From positions 1 through 26,320 of the forward strand of contig DCUY01000053.1 of assembly GCA_002327905.1 (NCBI GenBank): a stretch of 26,320 bases of DNA, in the 5' to 3' direction. This stretch comes from Caldifarciminota bacterium UBA2202 (lineage in GTDB: Bacteria > Hydrothermota > 32-111). Below are positions 16,607-23,217 of this stretch, one piece after another (position 1 is the stretch's first letter; every line of letters starts with the position of its first letter). The notes beneath the pieces were generated by a model. The model ran no database searches and was not told the DNA's origin. It worked only from the letters and a program-made list of their open reading frames with translations. The translations under genes were made by a program, and so were the position numbers.

Positions 16607-16696
16607 TTATTTCTTCTTATGTCTCAATGCCTTTCTTCTCTTCTTCCTCTTGTGAGTCGCTATTTTTTTTCTCTTTCTTTTTCTTCCGCACGGCAC
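16607..16696 (-). CDS. 29-residue AURKAIP1/COX24-domain ribosomal protein (bS22/mS38-like)
   Basis: A tiny, extremely basic protein that starts at GTG. It begins MPCGRKRKRKK, has a central I-A-T-H-K-R-K-K, and ends R-R-K-A-L-R-H-K-K-K. This pattern (M-P-x-G-K/R-K-R, then T-H-K-R-K-K-R, then R-H-K-K) is the one I know for bacterial AURKAIP1/COX24-domain proteins. Those are related to mitochondrial small-subunit protein mS38 and to mycobacterial bS22, which bind rRNA in the 30S subunit. A perfect AGGAGG lies five bases before the GTG. It sits between the HU gene and tRNA-Arg, with one base separating its TAA from the tRNA. Identity rests on motif recall, not alignment. Confidence 0.85.
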   Translation of the reverse strand: MPCGRKRKRKKIATHKRKKRRKALRHKKK

Positions 16697-16730
16697 TTTT
16701 ACCTCCTGTGTTGTTTTTGCATTTTTTTTG

Positions 16731-16766
16731 AATATTTTTTTATTTGTTAATATTTTTTTATTTGGT
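16731..16766. repeat. 18-bp tandem direct repeat (two copies)
   Basis: Two adjacent 18-base units, each reading AATA, seven T, ATTTG and then TT or GT, differ at one position. They lie in the AT-rich gap between the HU gene and the small ribosomal-protein gene. They may be part of a promoter or protein-binding site, or a recent slippage duplication. Confidence 0.7.
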
Positions 16767-16795
16767 AAAATTAACTGTATTATCTATGTTTTCTA

Positions 16796-17083
16796 TTATT
16801 TAATTTTTTCCATTCTTTCTTTTAAAAGTTTTGACGGTTTGAATGCAGGCACATACCTCTCAGGCACTTCAACCTTTGCCCCTGTCTTCGGGTGGCGGGC
16901 TATTCTCTTGCTTCTCTTTTTAGTTTTAAACACTCCGAGACCTCTTATTTCAATTCTGTCCTTTTTTTCAAGAGTTTCAGATATCACATCAATAAGCGCC
17001 TGAAAGCACATTTCAACATCCTTTCTCATAACTCCGGTCTTTTCTGCAATTAAATCAATTACATCAGCTTTGGTTACAGTCAT
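16796..17083 (-). CDS. HU/IHF-family DNA-binding protein
   Basis: A 95-residue nucleoid protein of the bacterial histone-like family. It has the N-terminal helical dimerisation part (TKADVIDLIAEKTG), G-L-G-V-F at 48-52, and the DNA-binding arm R-H-P-K-T-G at 63-68, with P65 as the DNA-intercalating proline. The length is normal for HU/IHF subunits. It bends and compacts DNA as a dimer. The ATG has AAGGGGG four bases upstream, and a promoter-like TTGACT-N14-TATAAA precedes it. It lies between the long metabolic run and the ribosomal-protein/tRNA pair. Its leader resembles that of the small ribosomal-protein gene, suggesting shared control. HU versus IHF subtype is not resolved. Confidence 0.95.
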   Translation of the reverse strand: MTVTKADVIDLIAEKTGVMRKDVEMCFQALIDVISETLEKKDRIEIRGLGVFKTKKRSKRIARHPKTGAKVEVPERYVPAFKPSKLLKERMEKIK

Positions 17084-17121
17084 TGTTCCCCCTTGTGTTG
17101 TTTTTTTTGCTTTTTTTCAAG

Positions 17122-17147
17122 TTTATAACAAATTCTATAAAAGTCAA
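17122..17147 (-). promoter_or_regulatory. Promoter-like TTGACT-N14-TATAAA for the HU gene
   Basis: On the minus strand TTGACT (17147-17142) and TATAAA (17127-17122) are separated by 14 bases. Within the spacer the A-A-T-T-T-G-T stretch also occurs in the promoter at 16496-16521. It lies about 40 bases upstream of the HU start codon, in a gap with no gene. Confidence 0.55.
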
Positions 17148-17181
17148 GTGATTTATTTTTATATACTTAATCAAAAATCAC
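17148..17181 (-). other. Inverted repeat GTGATTT/AAATCAC between the LptE-like and HU genes
   Basis: Seven-base arms at 17148-17154 and 17175-17181 enclose a 20-base AT-rich loop. The element covers the stop codon of the LptE-like gene and touches the -35 hexamer of the HU promoter. It is a weak terminator for the long metabolic run or an operator; there is no clear U-run, so neither is certain. Confidence 0.3.
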
Positions 17182-17665
17182 CTCTCAATTTGTCTATCAA
17201 TGCCTTTACGCTTTCATTTACTATGGAATCTTTGCATTCGCTCTCGCTCAGTTTTGCATCAAAAATTTTATTTGTGTTCACAGAGATTTTCTTTGAAGAT
17301 GCAATAAAATCGACATTTATTGAATAGACATAGGAGAGTATGTTGCCTGACACATCATAGGCGTCCTCTTTTCTTTTGTAATCCTTTATTTCTGCGGACA
17401 ATGTGTCTTTTGAAGGTTTATCTTCCACAATATTTATGTTCCCGTATTGTTTCATCTGCTTTATAAGAGCATCATACATTATCGGCTTCAGTTCTGCGTT
17501 TAATGAAGAATTCTCAATTCCTGAAAGGAAATACTCCCTTACACTGAGAGTCCCCTTGACAAACGAATAGGCACATCCTGTGATGAGCGCGCTAATTATT
17601 AATATGCTTATTGACAAAAAGATAACGTTTGATCTTCTTTGTTGTCGTCTTTGGAAATTCTTCAT
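17171..17665 (-). CDS. lptE: LptE-like LPS-assembly lipoprotein
   Basis: A 164-residue lipoprotein. A basic n-region (MKNFQRRQQRRSN) leads into a hydrophobic core and lipobox L-I-T-G-C with Cys at 31, followed at once by A-Y-S-F, a typical LptE opening (G-C-x-Y-S-F). The V-R-E-Y-F-L-S-G-I-E-N-S-S phrase fits the family's first strand (I-x-x-F-x-N-x-S). The later D-T-L-S-A-E-I-K-D-Y-K segment matches the D-A-x-L-x-G-x-I-x-x-Y pattern. LptE plugs the LptD barrel that inserts LPS into the outer membrane. No other lpt gene is adjacent. The ATG lies 74 bases inside the upstream acyl-CoA ligase gene, so it is probably coupled to it. Assignment is by pattern; other small lipoproteins of similar length exist. 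Confidence 0.7.
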   Translation of the reverse strand: MKNFQRRQQRRSNVIFLSISILIISALITGCAYSFVKGTLSVREYFLSGIENSSLNAELKPIMYDALIKQMKQYGNINIVEDKPSKDTLSAEIKDYKRKEDAYDVSGNILSYVYSINVDFIASSKKISVNTNKIFDAKLSESECKDSIVNESVKALIDKLRGDF

Positions 17666-19310
17666 ACCTTATCTCGAAATGTTTGATACGTTTATAATCT
17701 GCCACTCCTTCGGAGACTGTGTTTATAACCTCCTGTAAAATTCCGCGAAGCTCCTTATCCTTCTCTTCATCGCTGATATTCTTCTTCAAAATGGATTCTA
17801 TCAGCTCAGGATTCGGATAGATTATGGCTCCGACCTCTTCTCTCTTTGACTGATTATTAATCACTGGAATCACAAGCGCCTCTTCAATCATATTGCTTTC
17901 GCAGAGTTTTTCCTCAAGTTCTTCGGGATATACATTCTTTCCTGCCTCAGTCACTATAATCGCCTTCTTTCTGCCTGAGATGTAAAGATACCCTTCTTTG
18001 TCCTTGTATCCTATGTCGCCTGTATAAAACCATCCGTCTTTTATCACTTCATCAGTTGCGGCTTGATTCTTGTAGTATCCCTTCATTACAATAGGACCTC
18101 TGACTTTCAATTCTCCCTCTCCGTTTTCATTCGGAGAATCTATTTCAACTTCAACATCGTCAATTGCCACTCCAATGGATTTGTGCTTGTATTTTTCATG
18201 CGGATTCACAGAGACTATAGGAGATGTCTCTGTAAGCCCGTATCCCTGAAAAAGAGTGAAACCGAATGATTCGAATGCCTCTGCCACCTCAGGCTTCAAA
18301 GCCGCTCCGCCTGAAATCATCAAACGAAGAGAGGAGAGACCTGACTGGTCCCTCAGACTTTTGAATATGGGTCCGGCGAGTTTCACTCCGAGGAGGAATT
18401 TGGAGCCCTTTTCTATTGCAAGCATTCCGCCGACAACAGTGTTTTTTACAAATGATTCTTTAATAGCTCTCTTAATTCCGAGGATTATTTTTTCAAACAA
18501 TAAAGGAACTCCGAGCATAATTGTGGACTGTGACTCTTTTATGTCCTCTATTATTTCCACTGATTTGAGCGAGCGCGCGTATGTGATTGTGCACCCGCAT
18601 GAAAGAGGAACTAAAAATCCCGCAGTGGCTTCAAATGTGTGGTGGAGAGGCAGTATTGAAATGAATCTGTCGTTTTCATTTACTGCTATAAGTTTTGTGG
18701 AATAGATTATGTCATGAGAGACATTTCTGTTGGTGAGCATTACTCCTTTTGACTGGCCTGTTGTGCCTGAAGTGAATAAAATTACAAACGGCTCATCAAG
18801 AGTCATCTTAATGTCTTTATATTTTGCGGATCCCTTGTCAATCAGTTTCCTGCCGTTCTCCAATGCTTCATAAAATGAAATCTCATGAGGATGCTCCGCC
18901 TCTCCCATTGATATGACGAATTTCAATTCGGGAAGTTCATTCTTAATCTCCATTATCAAATCAAGATATTTGGGAGAGACAAAGATTCCTTTTGCCCCTA
19001 TGTAATGCAGAATAAGCTTTATCTCCTGCTCTTTAAGCATTGAATCCACAGGAATAATATAAGCTCCGGTGCGCGCTATGGCGAGATATGAGATAGCCCA
19101 TTCAGGCCTGTTCTCTCCCAAAACCGCGATTGCATCATTCTTTTTTATATTGTGGCTTAAAAGAAATTCTGCAAGCTGGGCAGTCTTGTCATTGAGCTGT
19201 TCATAAGTGACAGAGGAGAAAGAGTAGCCTGATTTTATCTGCAGGGCGATTTTGCTTCCGAATTTTTTTGCGGATATTTCAGGAATATCTTTTATATTGT
19301 AGAGATCCAT
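17592..19310 (-). CDS. Long-chain acyl-CoA synthetase (AMP-forming ligase)
   Basis: A 572-residue ANL-superfamily enzyme that activates a carboxylic acid to acyl-AMP and then acyl-CoA. The phosphate-binding motif LFTSGTTGQSKG is at 178-189, the adenine-site motif YGLTETSP at 357-364, and GWFYTGD with the following hinge D-x-x-G-Y-L-Y-I-S-G-R-K at 426-448. The C-terminal catalytic Lys is probably K559 in TTTKKIKR. Length and motif order fit long-chain fatty-acid-CoA ligases (FadD/FAA type). Start: ATG with AGGAGT five bases upstream. In the run it sits after a lipoprotein gene and overlaps the LptE-like gene. Fatty-acid activation would feed the acyl-CoA dehydrogenase upstream; a role in lipid recycling is also possible. 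Confidence 0.92.
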   Translation of the reverse strand: MDLYNIKDIPEISAKKFGSKIALQIKSGYSFSSVTYEQLNDKTAQLAEFLLSHNIKKNDAIAVLGENRPEWAISYLAIARTGAYIIPVDSMLKEQEIKLILHYIGAKGIFVSPKYLDLIMEIKNELPELKFVISMGEAEHPHEISFYEALENGRKLIDKGSAKYKDIKMTLDEPFVILFTSGTTGQSKGVMLTNRNVSHDIIYSTKLIAVNENDRFISILPLHHTFEATAGFLVPLSCGCTITYARSLKSVEIIEDIKESQSTIMLGVPLLFEKIILGIKRAIKESFVKNTVVGGMLAIEKGSKFLLGVKLAGPIFKSLRDQSGLSSLRLMISGGAALKPEVAEAFESFGFTLFQGYGLTETSPIVSVNPHEKYKHKSIGVAIDDVEVEIDSPNENGEGELKVRGPIVMKGYYKNQAATDEVIKDGWFYTGDIGYKDKEGYLYISGRKKAIIVTEAGKNVYPEELEEKLCESNMIEEALVIPVINNQSKREEVGAIIYPNPELIESILKKNISDEEKDKELRGILQEVINTVSEGVADYKRIKHFEIRYEEFPKTTTKKIKRYLFVNKHINN

Positions 19311-19319
19311 TTGGACTCC

Positions 19320-19919
19320 TTATTCGTTCATATCTATGAGTTCAATTATTTGATACGAACCGTCCTCATAATTTATCTGGCTGTAAATCAGTCCTTTTGA
19401 AATCGACCAATAATAGTATCCTGTGTAATTAACATCGTCATCCATTATTTTTACTTTTATAACATCGCCAAATTCGCCTGCTTCAACTTTAACTGTTGTG
19501 TCAATTGAAGCGATTGACCTTGTTTCACTCTTGTAATACCATGAATTATCAATCTGAACAGGAGCTTCAATGTACACTTCGTCTTCAGAAAATCCGCTGA
19601 AGAATTGGTCTTTTCCGTAGAATATAAGATTTTCATCTCTGTCTGCAACAATGTATCTGTTCGTTCCGTCATTGTTCACCATCACAATAATATTATCATC
19701 ATTTTTTTCAATATCCAGATATTTGAATTCAAAATTGTCCGTAGTAGTATAGTTGATATAATCATTGTAATAGGTATATCGGAAATAATATACAGCATCC
19801 TCCACCGGTATTGTAAACCAGTCATAGATATTGTTTGCGTCCTTCACCCACGGCAGAAGAGTGCATCCTGTGCCGAGCAAAATAACTCCTAAAACGAGAA
19901 TAATCAAAACTCTTTTCAT
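19320..19919 (-). CDS. Lipoprotein of unknown function
   Basis: A 199-residue predicted lipoprotein: MKRVLIILVLGVILLGTGC with lipobox L-G-T-G-C and Cys at 19. The mature protein is acidic, rich in Tyr, Asp and Asn, and looks beta-stranded (Y-Y-F-R-Y-T-Y-Y-N-D-Y, W-Y-Y-K-S-E-T-R, G-Y-Y-Y-W-S-I-S-K-G-L). I recognise no family. AGGAGG lies five bases before ATG. It sits between acyl-CoA dehydrogenase and acyl-CoA ligase genes with 15- and 9-base gaps, so it is surely co-transcribed with them. A role in fatty-acid uptake at the envelope is only a guess from position. Confidence 0.85.
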   Translation of the reverse strand: MKRVLIILVLGVILLGTGCTLLPWVKDANNIYDWFTIPVEDAVYYFRYTYYNDYINYTTTDNFEFKYLDIEKNDDNIIVMVNNDGTNRYIVADRDENLIFYGKDQFFSGFSEDEVYIEAPVQIDNSWYYKSETRSIASIDTTVKVEAGEFGDVIKVKIMDDDVNYTGYYYWSISKGLIYSQINYEDGSYQIIELIDMNE

Positions 19920-19934
19920 CTGAACCTCCTTTTA

Positions 19935-21101
19935 TTAGTACATATCCTTTATCTCGCACCCTTTTTTTAATATCTCCTGAGCAAGCACGACTCGTTGTAT
20001 TTGATTTGTCCCTTCATAAATCTGTGTTATTTTTGCGTCTCTCATCATCTTTTCAACAGGATACTCTTTAATGTATCCGTAGCCTCCCAATACCTGAACA
20101 GCATCTGTTGTAACTTTCATAGCCATGTCTGAGCAGAATGTCTTTATCATAGAGCCTATTTTTGCAACATCGGCTCCGCCTTTGTCAACATAAAGCATTC
20201 CTATATAGGAAAGAGATCTGCCTGCTTCAATCTGTATTGCCATATCTGCTATCATGCTCTGAATCATCTGAAATGAAAATATTTTCTGATTGAACTGAAC
20301 TCTTTCATTGGCATATTTTACCGCCTCTTCAAATGCCCCCTGAGCAATGCCCAATGCCTGAGCTCCCACTCCCAAGCGGGAGTATTCAAGTGTCTTCATG
20401 GCGACTTTGAAACCCTGACCCTCTGCGGCGAGCATGTCCGATTTGTGGACTCTGCAATTGTCGAAGACAAGCTCGGAAGTCGCTGAAGCTCTTATTCCCA
20501 TCTTGTTCTCATGCTTTCCGAATGTGAATCCCTCTGTTCCCTTCTCAACTATAAAAGCAGATAATCCTCTTATGCCTTTTGACGGGTCAGTATTCGCAAT
20601 CACAGTATAGATTCCCGCAACTTCTCCGTTTGTTATGAACTGCTTTGTCCCTGTAAGATAATAATAATCTCCGTCCTTTTTTGCCATTGTCTGAATATTT
20701 GACGCATCGCTTCCAGCGTTCGCTTCAGTCAGTCCGAATGCGGCGAGTTTCTCTCCTGATGCTATCTGGGGAAGATACTTTTTCTTCTGCTCCTCACTGC
20801 CGAACAGAATTATCGGCATAGTGCCCAAACCTGTGCCTGCATATCCGAGAGCCACTCCTGCGCACACGCGGGAGAACTCCTCCGTGGCTATTGACATGCC
20901 TGCTATTCCAAGGCCCATCCCGTCATACTCTTCAGGAATAAAGACTCTGAAAAGGTCTGATTTTGCAATATGCTTCATTATTTCATAAGGGAATTCTTTT
21001 TTTTCATCAAGCTCTTCCCTTACAGGTTTTATTTTTTCTTCCGCTATCTGCCTTGAAAGATTTTTAACTTCAATTAATTCTTCGGATAGAAGCAAGTGCA
21101 T
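19935..21101 (-). CDS. Acyl-CoA dehydrogenase
   Basis: A 388-residue flavoenzyme that introduces the alpha-beta double bond into an acyl-CoA, passing electrons to an electron-transfer flavoprotein. FAD/substrate signature motifs are visible: GLTEANAGSDAS (short-chain type G-L-T-E-x-x-A-G-S-D), the FITNGEVAG region, and the C-terminal IYEGTNQIQR with the likely catalytic base E363. An R-x-x-F-x-x-x-I-x-x-F-Q-M-I-Q-x-M-I-A-D-M-A segment is present as in butyryl-CoA dehydrogenases. I start at ATG 21101 (AGGAGG five bases upstream), not the TTG three bases before it. It follows the B12-binding mutase subunit by 9 bases. Chain-length preference is not determined; short-chain or branched-chain is most likely. 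No etfAB is in the window. Confidence 0.93.
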   Translation of the reverse strand: MHLLLSEELIEVKNLSRQIAEEKIKPVREELDEKKEFPYEIMKHIAKSDLFRVFIPEEYDGMGLGIAGMSIATEEFSRVCAGVALGYAGTGLGTMPIILFGSEEQKKKYLPQIASGEKLAAFGLTEANAGSDASNIQTMAKKDGDYYYLTGTKQFITNGEVAGIYTVIANTDPSKGIRGLSAFIVEKGTEGFTFGKHENKMGIRASATSELVFDNCRVHKSDMLAAEGQGFKVAMKTLEYSRLGVGAQALGIAQGAFEEAVKYANERVQFNQKIFSFQMIQSMIADMAIQIEAGRSLSYIGMLYVDKGGADVAKIGSMIKTFCSDMAMKVTTDAVQVLGGYGYIKEYPVEKMMRDAKITQIYEGTNQIQRVVLAQEILKKGCEIKDMY

Positions 21102-21110
21102 CAAGACCTC

Positions 21111-21512
21111 CTATTTTCTGTTTTTATGCCATTCAATAATATACTCCGCAACATCTTTCGACTGGGTTCCCGGTCCGAAGAGTCTTCCGACTCCCAATTT
21201 CTGCAATTCCTCCATATCCTCAGCAGGAATTATTCCGCCTCCGGTTAAAAGAATATCCGTCTTCTTCTCTTTTTTAAGGAGTTCCATCACTTTAGGAAAT
21301 ATGCTCATGTGAGCTCCGGAGAGGACTGAAAGTCCTATTACATCAACATCCTCTTCAATCGCTGTGCGCACTATCTTCTCAGGAGTTTGATGAAGCCCTG
21401 TATAGATGACCTCCATTCCCGCATCAGTGAGAGAGGCGGCGATAACTTTTGCTCCTCTGTCGTGGCCGTCAAGACCCGGTTTTGCCACAAGAACTCTTAT
21501 CTTTTTTTCCAT
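21111..21512 (-). CDS. B12-binding subunit of an acyl-CoA mutase (methylmalonyl-CoA mutase small-subunit type)
   Basis: A 133-residue stand-alone cobalamin-binding domain. The base-off/His-on motif is complete: D15-x-H17-x-x-G20, S62-V-L64, and the glycine run at 91-93. Such domains bind adenosylcobalamin and pair with a separate catalytic subunit to interconvert methylmalonyl-CoA and succinyl-CoA; isobutyryl-CoA and related mutases have similar subunits. The catalytic subunit is not in the window. It overlaps the end of meaB by 16 bases and has GGAGG before ATG, fitting a mutase-chaperone operon. Domain identity is certain. The substrate is inferred, with methylmalonyl-CoA favoured. Confidence 0.93.
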   Translation of the reverse strand: MEKKIRVLVAKPGLDGHDRGAKVIAASLTDAGMEVIYTGLHQTPEKIVRTAIEEDVDVIGLSVLSGAHMSIFPKVMELLKKEKKTDILLTGGGIIPAEDMEELQKLGVGRLFGPGTQSKDVAEYIIEWHKNRK

Positions 21513-22444
21513 AAATCCTCCGTAAAATTGAAACCTGTTTTTTCAAGAATCTTTTTTGCCTTCTCATAAGGAGAGGCATTAACATTTTCCATGTTTTTGA
21601 TGAGTTTGTCAATAGATTTAATAAATAAATCCCTTAAAATGTCCTTGACTTCCCTTTCTCTCCTCTGTTCTCTTTTCATTTTCAATTCATCGCTATCATT
21701 TAGGAATTTCATTCTATCCTCTATTGCTAAAAAGAGAGAGTCAATATTGTCTTCATTCGATGCGCTTGTTTTTATTACCGGAGTTTCATTATTTTTAATG
21801 TTCTTCTTGAATGAGAGGGATGATTTTATAAATTCAACCGCTCTGTCAGCTCCGTCTCTGTCTGATTTATTTACAACGAATATGTCTCCAATCTCCATCA
21901 GCCCCGCCTTCATTGCCTGTATGGAATCTCCGGATTCAGGAACAAGAACAACAATGACAATATCCGTTATCTCCATTATATCAAGCTCCGACTGCCCCAC
22001 TCCGACAGTCTCAATCAGGATTACATCCATTCCGAATGATTCCATAACCTGAGAGATATTCTCCGTTGAAGTCGACAATCCGCCCAATGACCCCCTTGAT
22101 GCGATTGAACGGATGAAGACATTTTCAAATTCATACGATTTCTGCATCCTCAGTCTGTCTCCGAGGAGAGCTCCTCCTGTGAAAGGGCTTGAAGGGTCTA
22201 TTGCAATGACACCAACATTCTCATATTTTTTTGCGAATCTTTCAAGGAGATGATTTACAAGCGATGATTTTCCGACGCCCGGCGGTCCAGTTATTCCTAT
22301 GCGGAATGAATCTTTTCTTTTTTCATAATTCTCTTTCAGAAATTCTATTCCCTCATCCTCTTCATTGTCAACCAAAGTTATGACTCTGGCGAGAGCGCCT
22401 CTTTTCTTTTGTTTGAAGTCATCAATCAAATCAGGATAATTCAA
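21497..22444 (-). CDS. meaB: MeaB-type mutase-associated GTPase chaperone
   Basis: A 315-residue G3E-family GTPase that protects and reloads B12-dependent acyl-CoA mutases. The P-loop GPPGVGKS is at 53-60. An IDPSSPFTGGALLGDRLRM segment, characteristic of MeaB/ArgK, follows, then the E-T-V-G-V-G-Q-S-E switch region and the guanine-specificity motif N-K-S-D. The length is as expected (about 310-330). The start codon is TTG, overlapping the stop of the adenosyltransferase gene as TTGA, with no strong Shine-Dalgarno, so translation is probably coupled. Adjacent adenosyltransferase and B12-binding subunit genes are the standard partners that deliver and install adenosylcobalamin. Confidence 0.95.
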   Translation of the reverse strand: MNYPDLIDDFKQKKRGALARVITLVDNEEDEGIEFLKENYEKRKDSFRIGITGPPGVGKSSLVNHLLERFAKKYENVGVIAIDPSSPFTGGALLGDRLRMQKSYEFENVFIRSIASRGSLGGLSTSTENISQVMESFGMDVILIETVGVGQSELDIMEITDIVIVVLVPESGDSIQAMKAGLMEIGDIFVVNKSDRDGADRAVEFIKSSLSFKKNIKNNETPVIKTSASNEDNIDSLFLAIEDRMKFLNDSDELKMKREQRREREVKDILRDLFIKSIDKLIKNMENVNASPYEKAKKILEKTGFNFTEDLWKKR

Positions 22445-22959
22445 AACTCTATGCCCTCCCGCGCCTTTACGCCCTTTTTGAAATAATGCTTCACCTCTTT
22501 CATTTCAGTTACAAGGTCTGCAGTCTCAATCATCTTTTTTGTCGCTCCTCTGCCTGTCATAACAAGCTCCACATCATTCGGCTTGTCTCTCATTAGTCCT
22601 ATGACATCCTCTTCTGAAATCAGATTGAGATTCATAGCAACCGTTATTTCATCTAGAATCACAATTTCATAAAGACCTGAAAAAATAATCTCCCTGCTCT
22701 TGTCAAGCCCGCTCTTTGCGGAAGATATCTCCTGAGGTGACGGATTTTTCATATCAACAAAACTGCCTGTTCCGAACTGGAGCATTGTGGCATGAGATGA
22801 GAGAAATTTATATTCTCCGTAATTCTCATCTTTTTTAAGAAACTGGATTATTGCCACATGCCTGCCGTGGCCCAGAGCCCTCACAGCGAGTCCGAATGCG
22901 GCAGTTGATTTGCCCTTTCCGTCTCCAGTGTAAATATGAACAAATCCTTTGGATTCCAT
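22441..22959 (-). CDS. cobO: Corrinoid (cob(I)alamin) adenosyltransferase, CobO/BtuR family
   Basis: A 172-residue ATP:corrinoid adenosyltransferase that makes adenosylcobalamin from cob(I)alamin or cobyrinic diamide. The P-loop-like YTGDGKGKSTAAFG is near the N-terminus; V-I-L-D-E-I follows in the middle. The family C-terminal pattern T-G-R-G-A, A-D-L-V-T-E-M, and K-H-Y-F-K-K-G-V-K-A-R-E-G-I-E is clear. I start at ATG 22959, with AGAG about seven bases upstream; a TTG two codons earlier is the alternative. It overlaps meaB by the TTGA junction. Here it most likely supplies cofactor to the mutase instead of serving de novo B12 synthesis, since no other cob genes are present. Confidence 0.93.
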   Translation of the reverse strand: MESKGFVHIYTGDGKGKSTAAFGLAVRALGHGRHVAIIQFLKKDENYGEYKFLSSHATMLQFGTGSFVDMKNPSPQEISSAKSGLDKSREIIFSGLYEIVILDEITVAMNLNLISEEDVIGLMRDKPNDVELVMTGRGATKKMIETADLVTEMKEVKHYFKKGVKAREGIEF

Positions 22960-22974
22960 ATTCAACTCTTTGCT

Positions 22975-23217
22975 CTATAACTCGTCCACTGAAACGCCGA
23001 GCTGTGTTGAAGATTCCATTGCACCTGAAAAATTCAGAACAAAATCCATAGCCACCTCTTCATTTGGCGCTTCAAATATTAAGAAGAAATCGGGTTTTCC
23101 GAACATCTGCAGAAAATGGAGAACCTTGACATCTTCAGGCGGATTGACTGTCTTCACAAGTTCAAGGGCTTCATCCGTCTTTCCTGTGATTATTTCCAAT
23201 GTGGATACAAATATCAT
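22975..23217 (-). CDS. Small GYD/DUF3303-like alpha-beta protein
   Basis: An 80-residue protein with a ferredoxin-like beta-alpha-beta layout: M-I-F-V-S-T-L-E-I, a helix after G-K-T-D-E-A, then F-G-K-P-D-F-F-L-I-F-E-A-P-N-E-E-V-A-M-D-F-V. This resembles GYD-domain or DUF3303-type dimeric alpha-beta barrel proteins, whose roles are mostly unknown. It starts in an ATGA overlap with the end of gcvPA and precedes the adenosyltransferase by about 15 bases, so it is an integral member of the run. Function unknown. Confidence 0.8.
   Translation of the reverse strand: MIFVSTLEIITGKTDEALELVKTVNPPEDVKVLHFLQMFGKPDFFLIFEAPNEEVAMDFVLNFSGAMESSTQLGVSVDEL

Noticed and set aside
18256..18705. 149-codon plus-strand open frame opposite the acyl-CoA ligase
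   Set aside because: Antisense shadow of a strongly conserved coding region with no independent start signals.
21591..22052. 153-codon plus-strand open frame opposite meaB
   Set aside because: Antisense shadow of a clearly identified GTPase; no Shine-Dalgarno and low-complexity Ser/Phe composition typical of the reverse frame.
22960..22980. Cobalamin riboswitch before the B12 genes
   Set aside because: The genes are packed within an operon with no leader; no B12-box-like sequence was seen.
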